From Verrucomicrobiaceae bacterium E54 (GTDB lineage Bacteria > Verrucomicrobiota > Verrucomicrobiia > Verrucomicrobiales > Akkermansiaceae): a DNA stretch of 64,000 bases. The stretch spans positions 162,754 through 226,753 of the forward strand of contig JAKZES010000003.1 in NCBI GenBank assembly GCA_022548915.1, given 5' to 3'. Shown piece after piece: positions 17,263 through 26,144 of the stretch. The notes beneath the pieces were generated by a model. That model did not search any database. It saw only the letters and a list, made by a program, of their open reading frames with translations, and was not told the origin of the DNA. Each line of letters starts with the position of its first letter. Position 1 is the stretch's first letter. Position numbers and translations under genes: made by a program.

Positions 17263-19655
17263 TTTGGACCTCCTTTGCTCCGTCTTGGCTGTTTGGTGGC
17301 AGCGACCACTCTTGGCCTCCTCTGCCGATTGACGTAATCGTGGGAGTCGAAGGCGAGGTAGAGGTATTGGGTCGCCTCGGCGAGCCCCTCGATTTCGTCT
17401 TCGTGGTATGGCCAGTGAGCAAATCGCTCGTACCGCCCTCCTAACTGCCGCCAGGTGTTCCAAGGCTCGGTGGAACTGAAGAGTTCGTTGCCTGTGAGGA
17501 TCACCAATGGCGAAAAAGCGTCCCCCTTGAGCCTCGTGCGCCAGCCTCGCTTGGCCACCCGGGCCAGCATGCTGACCTCGCTGGGGGTCAATTCCCTGCG
17601 AAGGGTGGAGAACACCATTGCGGCACCCGGAAACTGCTGCGCGAAGCTCTCCATCTTCTCGATGTCGGCTCGGGTGAACTCGTTGTAGCTCTTGCATTCC
17701 GCGAAGATCACACCCTGCTCCGGAAAGCCCCCTCGGATTCGCCGCGTGTGCAGCGCGAGGTCCACCTCCATTTTCGGCCCTCCCTTCGTGGCATTGAAGC
17801 TCAGCATCGGAGTCACCTGATCCAGTGAGTGCCCCTTGAACAAGCGAAGCGTGAGGATCACAGCTAGGCCGCCTTGAGTTCCATGCCTGGAAGTGAACGC
17901 GCCGTGCCCGCGATAGGCCCACCGGATCTCCTTGGGTGACTCCGTGGGTAAGGCGAAATCCTCTAGGCATTGACCGCACCGAAGTTCGTAGTCCGAGTCC
18001 GCAATCGAATACCACGACCGCTGGCGGCACTGTGGACACTGAAGCTCCACTCCGAGCTTGATGATCTTGGCGTCGACCAACCACTTGGTCAGGCGATCCA
18101 CATCCGCAAACTGGATCTGATTGGCCGCTTTGTGAATGAGACTTCGGAACGTTTCGGCCGTCAGCCACTTTTTCGAGGCGATCTCATGCAGGAGTTGGAT
18201 AACGCACTCCTCGGTCAACCAATTGGTGCCCCACAGGCCGCCAAACTGTTTGAGCACATGCTTCACGATGTAGCCGTTGTCAGAGAGCTCCACACTCCAG
18301 CCGCGTTCCTTAAACCACGCCTTGAAGATCGGCTCCGCCTCGGGCAGATCCAAGCGGTGTTCAAACCTGCGGTGATCCACCAGCAGGACGGGACCATCTG
18401 CTGAGCAGCGAAGATCCCGCAGTATATAGCCGCCTACCGCACGAACAAGATCGTCGCCTCCCTGCGGGATCGCCTCTGCGTGGAGGCCCGTCTCACCATA
18501 GACCCGTGGCTCCAGCTCATTCGCGCACCTGGGAGTGCAATGGCGGGAGAACTCCGCGGCGAATTTCGGCAGCAGCGGGGCTAGGTAGAAGCGGTTCTCG
18601 ACCGGGGCCAAGCGGACCTCCCGCCTCTCTACCGAGATCTCTCCACGACCCCCGCCATTGCGCCGCCTGTCCCACTCGCTCCAGACTCTTGGAATCCATG
18701 GTTGCCGCGTCAGCTTACCAAAGCCGTCCTGTTTGGCGGGCTTCAGATTCAGTGAGTTCGCGAATGCCTCGTGATCCTTCTCATCGACGGAAGGCGCCTT
18801 CAGCAGCGTGGTGTGGTTGAACATCGAAGGGTTGTTCCGGTAGGGCCAGTAGTTGTCTTCGACAAACTGCTCGACGAATGCCCGGACTTTATCGAGGTTC
18901 CTCGCCGCCAGCGGAACTGGAAGGATCCGCCAACCGAGTGCCCGCAGGTTCCAATAGAAGACGATGTCCTCGACGCTGCTCCCGTCCATCAGGTAGATCC
19001 AATCGTCTCTAAACGCCCTGACCCTGCACTCAATGTCCAAATTGGTGAGACGTCTGAGGAAGTGATTCTCGCTTCGGAAGTGGTCGAGGTAGGAATCATT
19101 CCCGCAGGCTACCCGCTGATAGTCGGGAAAGCGCTTGAGGTAATTCTCCGAGTCGCTTTGAAGCGAGGACGGAAGGCCACCGAAAATGCTGGTCCAAAGG
19201 AGGCTGTCGGCGACGTCAGGAATATCGAACGTCACCTTGTCGCGGCGGACGAATCGGAACTCTTCTGCCAGGAGATGGTTGAGGATCTCAAACAGTCCGA
19301 CACCGTAGCGGGGCGTTCCATCCTCCGATATTCCGCTGAGGATCTCCTCCGCTTCAATCTCACGATAGCTTCCGAGATCGACATCCAACTCCTTCGTTGA
19401 ACCGAGCCGAACAACGAAGTCCGGATCGTATGCCTGTAGGTATCCGTCAAAAACCTCACGGGCGTTCTTCGCTCCCATGAAGAAACGGTTTTTGCGGTCG
19501 AGTCGCCGGTGGAACGGAATGATCGGATTGTAGGTTCCACCCCACAGGAAGCTGCTGATCTGCATTGCCTCCAGCGCCGCTTGGCGATCCCAAGGCGGGA
19601 TCACGAACCCAATCCGAATGGGTCGAAGCGTGGAAGTGAGTGTGCCAGTGATCAT
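17259..19655 (-). CDS. Zinc-ribbon / PD-(D/E)XK nuclease-like protein, 798 aa, embedded in BREX
   Basis: Three parts can be seen. The N-terminal ~450 residues hold IGFVIPPWDRQAAL and FLWGGTYNPIIPFHRR and are otherwise unknown. A four-cysteine zinc ribbon (CPQC near residue 538, CGQC near 559) comes next. A C-terminal restriction-like domain follows, with MEVDLAL near 628 and FAECKSYNEF near 652, i.e. the D...ExK pattern of PD-(D/E)XK nucleases, followed by the helix ADIEKMESFAQQF. The likely role is a DNA-cutting effector or sensor acting with BREX. The ATG at 19655 has AGGAAG about ten bases upstream. The last codons encode the ribosome-binding site of the 325-aa partner. I know no named family for the full architecture. 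Confidence 0.78.
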   Translation of the reverse strand: MITGTLTSTLRPIRIGFVIPPWDRQAALEAMQISSFLWGGTYNPIIPFHRRLDRKNRFFMGAKNAREVFDGYLQAYDPDFVVRLGSTKELDVDLGSYREIEAEEILSGISEDGTPRYGVGLFEILNHLLAEEFRFVRRDKVTFDIPDVADSLLWTSIFGGLPSSLQSDSENYLKRFPDYQRVACGNDSYLDHFRSENHFLRRLTNLDIECRVRAFRDDWIYLMDGSSVEDIVFYWNLRALGWRILPVPLAARNLDKVRAFVEQFVEDNYWPYRNNPSMFNHTTLLKAPSVDEKDHEAFANSLNLKPAKQDGFGKLTRQPWIPRVWSEWDRRRNGGGRGEISVERREVRLAPVENRFYLAPLLPKFAAEFSRHCTPRCANELEPRVYGETGLHAEAIPQGGDDLVRAVGGYILRDLRCSADGPVLLVDHRRFEHRLDLPEAEPIFKAWFKERGWSVELSDNGYIVKHVLKQFGGLWGTNWLTEECVIQLLHEIASKKWLTAETFRSLIHKAANQIQFADVDRLTKWLVDAKIIKLGVELQCPQCRQRSWYSIADSDYELRCGQCLEDFALPTESPKEIRWAYRGHGAFTSRHGTQGGLAVILTLRLFKGHSLDQVTPMLSFNATKGGPKMEVDLALHTRRIRGGFPEQGVIFAECKSYNEFTRADIEKMESFAQQFPGAAMVFSTLRRELTPSEVSMLARVAKRGWRTRLKGDAFSPLVILTGNELFSSTEPWNTWRQLGGRYERFAHWPYHEDEIEGLAEATQYLYLAFDSHDYVNRQRRPRVVAATKQPRRSKGGPK

Positions 19656-19801
19656 CAGTTCATTGCTTCCTGTTGAATCCCGGGATCATGCCGCGCCCCT
19701 GCCGATCTTCGGAAAGCGGATATACCCGACATCATCGACGTCGAGAGCCTCTGTGATGGCGATCTGAATTTGTGGTGACATGGATCAGGCGGGGAACGTT
19801 T

Positions 19802-21025
19802 TTAGGTGGCTTGCCGGGAAGCGATGCGCTGCTTCCGCCTGGATCTCTCCAGCATGCATTGTTTGAATCGATCTAGGTTCGGCATGAGGGTGGTGAGCAT
19901 GATCCGTTCGTCGTCGAGCAACTCCATCAACTGATCGACCTCCGAATAGGGCAATGTGACTCTCCGAATGTAGTCCCTGATATTGGGTGCATGGTCGCCA
20001 GCCTCGGAATGCTTGGCCCGCCAGGTCGCCATCTTCTCTAAGCCGAGATCAATCGTGGGGTATTCACCCGTGAGGATGCGAAATAGATCCGCGTACTCGG
20101 GACAAGTGAACAAACCCTCTTGGGCTGCGAGATACGAGGTGGTGTCGGTTTTCTCGACAAACAAGGAATGCGACGAGAGGAGGACTTCGGCCGCTTCCCT
20201 GTCGTCTTCTCCTTCTCCCAGCTCCGACTCGGACAACGTGTGATTCCGGAGCATGAAGGGGTTTACCGCGAACACTGCGATCTTCTTATCCTCACCCAAT
20301 GCGTCCTCGCCCAGCCCGGAGCCTGCGAAGAACGCTGCTTTCCGGGAGTCGTGGCTCCAGTCGAGCAGCCTGGTTGGTACTCCGTGGTGCTGCGCCAGGG
20401 CGGCGACCGAGTTCCGCATCGTGAAGTTGGCGACGCTCGGCCAGCTCCTTTCCAAGGCGCGAAAGTGATGATGCTCTTCCTTCGGGATCTCGCGGTATAC
20501 TTCTTCCGGGATTTCGATCGCCTGAGTTTGAAGAACCTGATCGAAGATCTTGCTCCTGCGATGTTCAAATCCTGGATAAGAGTCTTCGATGTGCTCCGAG
20601 AATGAGGCTGCCCAACCAAAATCTTGAACTCGGATGTCGACCGACGAATGGGGAAAAGGAAGTCCCGCGTAGTTTGAGTGCACAATGAACTCCTGAAGCA
20701 TGCCTAGCTCATTGTTGGATTGACGATGAACATCAGCCACTGCTTCTGGCACGGTTAGCGAGCAGCAATCGAGCATGCAGCTCATGGAGCCGAGGGTATC
20801 CACGCCGTAGGTGGCGTTGCTGAGAAGTCGAATCTCCTCACGGGTCGTGCAGTCGGTGCGCCAAGCCGACGGCAATAGCCTCCAGCTAGCATCACGCTGT
20901 CCACGGAAGACCCAACGCAACTTGCCTCGCACGAACGTCCGCCAATGTGCCCCTGAGGGGCGGAGGTGCGCGAGAAACTCCTCTGCAGTGGCAAGATCGT
21001 CCGTGTAGTCTGCTGGAGTGATCAT
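19802..21025 (-). CDS. FRG domain protein, 407 aa
   Basis: The FRG domain is named for its Phe-Arg-Gly motif, seen here as RWVFRGQRDASWRLLPSAWR at about residues 37-56, with a later HHGVPTRLLDWSHDSRKAAFFA block near 230-251. That 'QHG.PTRLLDWs.sp..A.yFA' block is the second hallmark of the family. FRG proteins are frequent in anti-phage islands and prophages; their biochemical role is not settled. It starts 4 nt after pglX stops (pglX is read first) and is followed by a 146-bp gap before the nuclease-like gene, so it looks like a BREX accessory expressed from the same transcript. Confidence 0.88.
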   Translation of the reverse strand: MITPADYTDDLATAEEFLAHLRPSGAHWRTFVRGKLRWVFRGQRDASWRLLPSAWRTDCTTREEIRLLSNATYGVDTLGSMSCMLDCCSLTVPEAVADVHRQSNNELGMLQEFIVHSNYAGLPFPHSSVDIRVQDFGWAASFSEHIEDSYPGFEHRRSKIFDQVLQTQAIEIPEEVYREIPKEEHHHFRALERSWPSVANFTMRNSVAALAQHHGVPTRLLDWSHDSRKAAFFAGSGLGEDALGEDKKIAVFAVNPFMLRNHTLSESELGEGEDDREAAEVLLSSHSLFVEKTDTTSYLAAQEGLFTCPEYADLFRILTGEYPTIDLGLEKMATWRAKHSEAGDHAPNIRDYIRRVTLPYSEVDQLMELLDDERIMLTTLMPNLDRFKQCMLERSRRKQRIASRQAT

Positions 21026-21029
21026 CGGT

Positions 21030-24000
21030 TCAATCTTCGCTCTTCATCCCCGGGACCGAAGCCAAGGCTTTGCCGAATTTCGGGTAGTTCGCCTTCACGC
21101 CGTCATCGAGGTCGATTTCGAGGCGTTGCTGGGCGAGCGGAAGGAGGACGTCGCGTTCCCATTCGCGGCATTCCTTGAGGGTCTTCTTGAGCTTGGCTTC
21201 CTCCTTGGCCGCCGCATTCTTCTCGCGGGCGCTGCTGGCCGTGTCCTGGACGTGCTCCAGGTGCTCGATCCGCGATTCCAGCTTCTTGAGGAAGTCGCGG
21301 AGGTAGTCGTTGAGCAGGGTGTTGACGGTGTCCCTGGTGTAGCGGTGGAGGTAGACGAGAGCGCCGAAGCCCTTCTTCGGGCTCTGGAACAGCCAGTAGA
21401 TCGGGCGCTTCTTGTAGGTCTGGAGGTGGTCCTTGTAAAAGTCGGTGAGGAAGTACTTCCGCAGGTCCTTGCCGAGCGCGTCCTCGATGAAGCGGAGGTT
21501 CTCCTCCAGGGTGTCGTCGCCGAAGGTGACGCGGAGGAGTTCTCTTGTCCGGGCGACGATGTCGTCGGTGAACCACTCGCCGTCGAGGAGCGGGACGATG
21601 GCGTCGTCGTCGGGAGGAAATGTGATTTCATCCCGAGATCGAGGAATGCGGTGGGCGAAGCATTTGGCCAGATCAAGGAACGCCCCGAGTGTCTCAGGTT
21701 CTGCCCACTCCTGAGTGAGGCCATCTTGCACAGAAAATTGTGTCAGGGGACGGTTGAGAACGATCCGGTCTGCGTTCTCCGTGGCGCATGATTCGCAATA
21801 GATCATCGGGCGCCCTTTGATCTCGCCTTCCTCCCGGTCGTAGAGATCCGCGAGGATGAAGCGGGCCTCTTCCGTCGGGCCAACTTTGTCGCAGGCAAAG
21901 CAAGAGCATTGTGCATCCGGGATGAGCACCACGGACTCGGGATCTTGGATCGCACGCTTCTCATCGAGTGGCTCAGTGCGCTGCCAGGTCTTGGCGAGGT
22001 AGTTCTCCACCGTGTCGCCGGCGTCGGCGAGGATGAGGCCGGGGTGGTCGAGGCTGTAGCGGCCCATCATGCAGCCGACGGCGTAGGAGAGGAAGGCGGC
22101 CATGTCCTTTTTGGAGTCGGCGCGGGCGAGGGTGATCTCGTCCTCGGGGACTTCGGGTGTCAGCTCGTCCTGCAGGCCGTAGGCGTCGATCCAGAGGCGG
22201 TTGTTTTCGGTCTCCAGCTCCTGCATGCGCCGGATGGCGGCGGTGCAGTAGGCGACGTAGTTGGCCCACGACTCAGCGAGGGTGCGGCCCTTCCACGGGC
22301 CGCCGGGCTGGCCGGGCTCGACTTCCCAATCTCCGGAGCGCAGCAGCGGCAGGTCGCGGAAGTCCCAACTGGTTTCGAAGTTGTCCCAGTCGGCACGGGC
22401 GAGATCTACCAACTCGTCAAAACATTCATTTTTCGAAGCAAGTTGAAGCACCGGTAATGCACATAGGTGCTCTGCTTCAAAATTGAGAGTTGGGGACAAT
22501 AGCTGTAAGCCGAGTCGTGAAACGCAGGAATTCAAGAGACTACCGAGTTTCGAGATTTCTTTGTCAGTTGTCGGAAACAGAGCCGACCCAGCCACGTCGA
22601 AGATGAAACCTGTGGGGAAAAATCGGATAGCGAAGTCACCGGCTCCAATTTTGGACCACGAGATGCATTTCTTGAAATAGCACTGCTGATTCTTCAGTCT
22701 GCCCCCAGGGCTTGTTTTGTTTAGCTCATCGTGGAAGGCCTTTATTTCCTCTCCATCGTTCAAGTAGTTGATCACAAATTCTTGATTGCCATACCATTTG
22801 CGATACTCACCACCTTTGTTGTAGGGAAACCACTTTAAACCACTGCCTTTGGCAGCCTGCCGACTGTCACAAGCGAATCCAATTTGAGGGAATCCAACCT
22901 CATGCCATTGCCGAAGGAACCGAGCATTGTCTGAAGTTGTTGCTCCTTGCAACGGCTTCGAAACATCTTTTAGTGATGTCCCAGTCTTGAACGAATCTAA
23001 CATAGCTTCGGGTGCCCAATAGGCCACAGGGCTTCCGGGTATTGAAGCGAATGCTGAAGACGAGACTGAGTAACTGATAGCTGATCCCTTCTTGGAAATT
23101 GCCTTTTTGAATGCTTCTGATTTCTGCTCCTCGGATGCCCCTTCCACGAGGCGGAAGTATGTAGCAAGTGATTTTCCGGGAGGGTCATTTTGGACTACAA
23201 ATGCTGTGGCTTGAACAACTTCTCCGGCGATGGAGTCGAAAGCTCGTGAGCCCAAGTGCGCCATCGTCAGCATCCGCTTTCTCATGACAATGGATTTCCG
23301 AATCAATTCGAAGCTGGAAAGAAACATCCAGCTCTGCATTGTAATCATCGCATTGTAACCGTGTTCAGCAGCGAGAGAGAATCCGCGGTCGATGAACATG
23401 GAGAACAGATCAGCTTTTGATCCTGGATAGAATTCCTTGGCGAAACTCTTGAGTGCTTCAGACATTTGCCTTCCTCCGAGATACGGCGGATTCGCCACCA
23501 CTATCTGATACCGTTGACTGAGCATCTCTGCCTGATCGGCGACGAGGCGCAGCTTGCGATGCGTGTTTTGCACGAGGAGGTCACCGGCGGGTGGCTGCTC
23601 AGCGATCTTCCCCTTGAGGGCGATGAGTTGTTTCCCATCGAGCACAGGCTGGATGAGCGAGCCGAAGGTCTCGGTGTTCTCCCGGAACTGGTGGATCTGG
23701 GCGAGTTCGTCATGGCTGAATTTGATGCCGGTGGCGTCGGTGAAGCCCTTCACTTCGTCCGGAGTGAGGGCGACGTCTCGCAGGCACATGATCTGCGGCT
23801 GGACGGGACGGCGGAAGGCAGTGCGGGATTGTTCGCGGGCCTTGCAGACAAGAGCGAACTGGGCGAGCTGGGCGGCACGGGGGCAGATTTCCAGGCCGAA
23901 GAGGTTGTGGGTGAGGATCTTTTCCGGGATCTCGCTAGGGGCGTGGCCTTCCTCCTCGTAGATTTTCACCAGCAGGTCGAAGGCGTAGGTGAGCATGTGG

Positions 24001-24935
24001 CCGGAGCCGCAGGCGGGGTCGAGGAGCTTGATTTCCTCGGGCGTGGCGACGGTGAGGCTGTCGGCGGGCGTTTGTCCCTCCCCCTTCGCCGAGGCTTCGG
24101 AGGACGAGTCGGGATCCTCGACGTAGTAGGGCATGTGCTCCTTGAGCCGGGAGTTCGGGCGGGAGCGCAGCCAGAGGCGGCCGAGGGAGTTCTCGACGAG
24201 GTAGCGGACGATCCAGTGCGGGGTGAAGAGCTGGGTGACGGCGGGGATGTCCTCGCTGGGCACGGCCTTCTTGCGGGCCATGACGGCGTCCTTTTTCTCG
24301 GAGATGTAGAACTGGTAGAGCCAGCCGAGGATCTCGACCTCGGCGCAGTCGTCGTCGATGATCTCGGTGCGGAAGCCCTCCGCGACGGAGGTGGCGGTGA
24401 GCAGGTCGTCGGGCAGGAGCAGCTCGGTTTCGTCGTCGATGGCCTCGAAGAGGAAGGGCATCAGCGCGTGGTAGCAGCGGCAGGCGGCGAGGATGAGGCC
24501 GCGGTAGGCCTCGCCCTGGGGATCGGCCCCGGCAATGGCGGTGGGGAGGCGACCGTCGAGCAGGTCATTGAGGCGCTGGAGGTCGGTGTGAGGGCGGAGT
24601 TCCTCAGGCAGGGAGCCTGAGCGGAGGAGCTTGAGGATTTCCGGCTGAGTCTCGTCCCGCGTGGCCGGGGTGAGGACGCGGGCCTTGAAGGGATGCCAGC
24701 CCCGGGCATCGAGAAAGCGCAGCGCGGCGAGGCGGTTGAACCAGGTGTAGGCGACGCGTTCGATGAGGGCCTTGCGGTTCTTTTCCGCCTCCCGGCGCAG
24801 GGCAGCGACCTGGAGTCCCATCTCCCGGAGGTCCGGGGTGTCGGCGGTGAGGACGTAATCGAGCTTGCGGTCCACCGCCTCCATGAGCTGGGTGCGGACT
24901 TCCGGGGCAAAAGACTTGAGGGAGGAGGTGTTCAT
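21030..24935 (-). CDS. pglX: BREX type 1 PglX adenine-specific DNA methyltransferase
   Basis: PglX methylates a non-palindromic BREX site on host DNA at N6 of adenine, marking self. The N-terminus (KSFAPEVRTQLMEAVDRKLDYVL) is that of BREX-1 PglX. SAM motif I is LLDPACGSGHML near residue 305, and the catalytic motif IV is NPPYLGGRQM near 481. A C-terminal region follows with the specificity part and a cysteine pair cluster (CSCFAC near 1010, CESC near 1048). The length of 1301 aa is slightly above the ~1200 aa usual. I chose the ATG at 24935; the frame extends further upstream but runs over the preceding gene's end. It lies between the OGG-like gene and the FRG gene. Confidence 0.93.
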   Translation of the reverse strand: MNTSSLKSFAPEVRTQLMEAVDRKLDYVLTADTPDLREMGLQVAALRREAEKNRKALIERVAYTWFNRLAALRFLDARGWHPFKARVLTPATRDETQPEILKLLRSGSLPEELRPHTDLQRLNDLLDGRLPTAIAGADPQGEAYRGLILAACRCYHALMPFLFEAIDDETELLLPDDLLTATSVAEGFRTEIIDDDCAEVEILGWLYQFYISEKKDAVMARKKAVPSEDIPAVTQLFTPHWIVRYLVENSLGRLWLRSRPNSRLKEHMPYYVEDPDSSSEASAKGEGQTPADSLTVATPEEIKLLDPACGSGHMLTYAFDLLVKIYEEEGHAPSEIPEKILTHNLFGLEICPRAAQLAQFALVCKAREQSRTAFRRPVQPQIMCLRDVALTPDEVKGFTDATGIKFSHDELAQIHQFRENTETFGSLIQPVLDGKQLIALKGKIAEQPPAGDLLVQNTHRKLRLVADQAEMLSQRYQIVVANPPYLGGRQMSEALKSFAKEFYPGSKADLFSMFIDRGFSLAAEHGYNAMITMQSWMFLSSFELIRKSIVMRKRMLTMAHLGSRAFDSIAGEVVQATAFVVQNDPPGKSLATYFRLVEGASEEQKSEAFKKAISKKGSAISYSVSSSAFASIPGSPVAYWAPEAMLDSFKTGTSLKDVSKPLQGATTSDNARFLRQWHEVGFPQIGFACDSRQAAKGSGLKWFPYNKGGEYRKWYGNQEFVINYLNDGEEIKAFHDELNKTSPGGRLKNQQCYFKKCISWSKIGAGDFAIRFFPTGFIFDVAGSALFPTTDKEISKLGSLLNSCVSRLGLQLLSPTLNFEAEHLCALPVLQLASKNECFDELVDLARADWDNFETSWDFRDLPLLRSGDWEVEPGQPGGPWKGRTLAESWANYVAYCTAAIRRMQELETENNRLWIDAYGLQDELTPEVPEDEITLARADSKKDMAAFLSYAVGCMMGRYSLDHPGLILADAGDTVENYLAKTWQRTEPLDEKRAIQDPESVVLIPDAQCSCFACDKVGPTEEARFILADLYDREEGEIKGRPMIYCESCATENADRIVLNRPLTQFSVQDGLTQEWAEPETLGAFLDLAKCFAHRIPRSRDEITFPPDDDAIVPLLDGEWFTDDIVARTRELLRVTFGDDTLEENLRFIEDALGKDLRKYFLTDFYKDHLQTYKKRPIYWLFQSPKKGFGALVYLHRYTRDTVNTLLNDYLRDFLKKLESRIEHLEHVQDTASSAREKNAAAKEEAKLKKTLKECREWERDVLLPLAQQRLEIDLDDGVKANYPKFGKALASVPGMKSED

Positions 24936-24954
24936 TCGGGAGCAGCAGATTGGT

Positions 24955-26142
24955 TCAGATGATTTCAGCGACGGTGGTGAAGAGATCGTGCATACGCCTA
25001 ACGGCAAGATTCGCGATCCCGGGCCACGCGGACGGGTCGGTGGTATAGCCTCCTTGAGTGCTGATGGATAGCGTGCAGGATTTGCCGCCTTTGGAGCCCG
25101 TGCCCACAATCCCCCCTCCAAAGTTGTGGCCTGTGATTCCGAGCCGCTTTCGGAGCGCATTGTAGCGCCGAATTTGGCCCGAAGGGATGAACACAGCGGC
25201 CCGAACCTCGTCGCCGACTACGACGTAGTGCCAATTGAGTTCGTTCAGGTTTCCACAGTTGACCTTTGCGCTGGCATTCACGGAAGCGTTGGGAGTCGGA
25301 AGCTCCAGCCCGCCCGCGTAAGAGCGGATGTGTTCGGCAGCAACCGTCGTCGCGAGCCCGTGCTTGGCCCCCTTGGCAGCGGGCACTGCATTCGTCCGCT
25401 TTTTAGGAGCTCGACGACGGTTTGATCGGGCAAGGAAAAACGACTGGATGTAATTCCTCCAGTCTCCCCCCCTGCCATCGAACAAGGCCATCTCGACCTG
25501 CTCGCCCGTCCACTTGAGTTGCTTGCCCAGATCCTCCAAAGCCTGGCAAAACCACTCGTAATCCTCCGAATGAAGATCGGGACGAGGGAACCCTCCAGTG
25601 GTAAGGAACTTTTCCGGGCGATTGTCGGGAAACAGAAGATAGGCACTCTTGGCGGTGAATTGGTCAAGAATGTAGGCTGGCTTGTCTCCTTTTCTATTCC
25701 TGCGAAGGAAGAATAAGAGCTTGGTATAAAATGAGACCTTGAGCCCTTTGATGTTCCATGCAGCAGATTGGAAGTCTTCGAAAGCCGCCTGACGTGAACT
25801 CGTCGAGCTTCGGAGGCTCGAAATCGCTCCTTTGAGTGCAGCGAAGGACTTTCCCTCCAAACTCATTCGGTAATTCGGGGAATCCACTCCCCGTCCCCCC
25901 CAAGCCATCGTTGCGGCATAGCAAACAAGGTCATCTGTCGAAGGCTTCCTGCACAATTTCCCCAGACCGTCCCGAGAAAGGGCGTCGTCAGTGATTTCTT
26001 TCGGCCAGACGAGCGTGGCATCTGTGATGTCCTCGAGACGTTGACAGTAGCTCCGCGGGCTATCTCCCACCGCCAGCTGAGTAGGCGCCTTCGGAAAGTA
26101 CTCCTTCAGCTTGGCAAGGTGTTCTGGATGGACCTGGAACAT
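24955..26142 (-). CDS. OGG-fold glycosylase-like protein with DUF4268-like C-terminus, 395 aa
   Basis: The N-terminal ~230 residues resemble the bacterial '8-oxoguanine DNA glycosylase OGG fold' family: WGGRGVDSPNYR, then WNIKGLKVSFYTKLLFFLRR, then PAYILDQFTAK, the last containing the Asp in the place of the glycosylase catalytic Asp. After a basic linker (RSNRRRAPKKR) the C-terminal ~110 residues (LNWHYVVVGDEVRAAVFIP...) look like a DUF4268-type domain. A base-excision or modified-base recognition role is an inference. The ATG at 26142 lies 2 nt after the brxC stop, and pglX starts 19 nt after this gene ends. This position, between brxC and pglX, is unusual for type 1 BREX. Confidence 0.62.
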   Translation of the reverse strand: MFQVHPEHLAKLKEYFPKAPTQLAVGDSPRSYCQRLEDITDATLVWPKEITDDALSRDGLGKLCRKPSTDDLVCYAATMAWGGRGVDSPNYRMSLEGKSFAALKGAISSLRSSTSSRQAAFEDFQSAAWNIKGLKVSFYTKLLFFLRRNRKGDKPAYILDQFTAKSAYLLFPDNRPEKFLTTGGFPRPDLHSEDYEWFCQALEDLGKQLKWTGEQVEMALFDGRGGDWRNYIQSFFLARSNRRRAPKKRTNAVPAAKGAKHGLATTVAAEHIRSYAGGLELPTPNASVNASAKVNCGNLNELNWHYVVVGDEVRAAVFIPSGQIRRYNALRKRLGITGHNFGGGIVGTGSKGGKSCTLSISTQGGYTTDPSAWPGIANLAVRRMHDLFTTVAEII

Positions 26143-26144
26143 CT

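Noticed and set aside
17263..18168. Upstream extension of the 325-aa protein by about 300 codons
   Set aside because: It overlaps the nuclease-like gene in another frame, has a composition typical of a shadow frame, and the GTG at 17262 with a perfect ribosome-binding site is far better.
24936..25160. 75-residue N-terminal extension of PglX
   Set aside because: It overlaps the end of the OGG-like gene and is Pro/Arg/Ser-rich; the ATG at 24935 starts the sequence typical of PglX.
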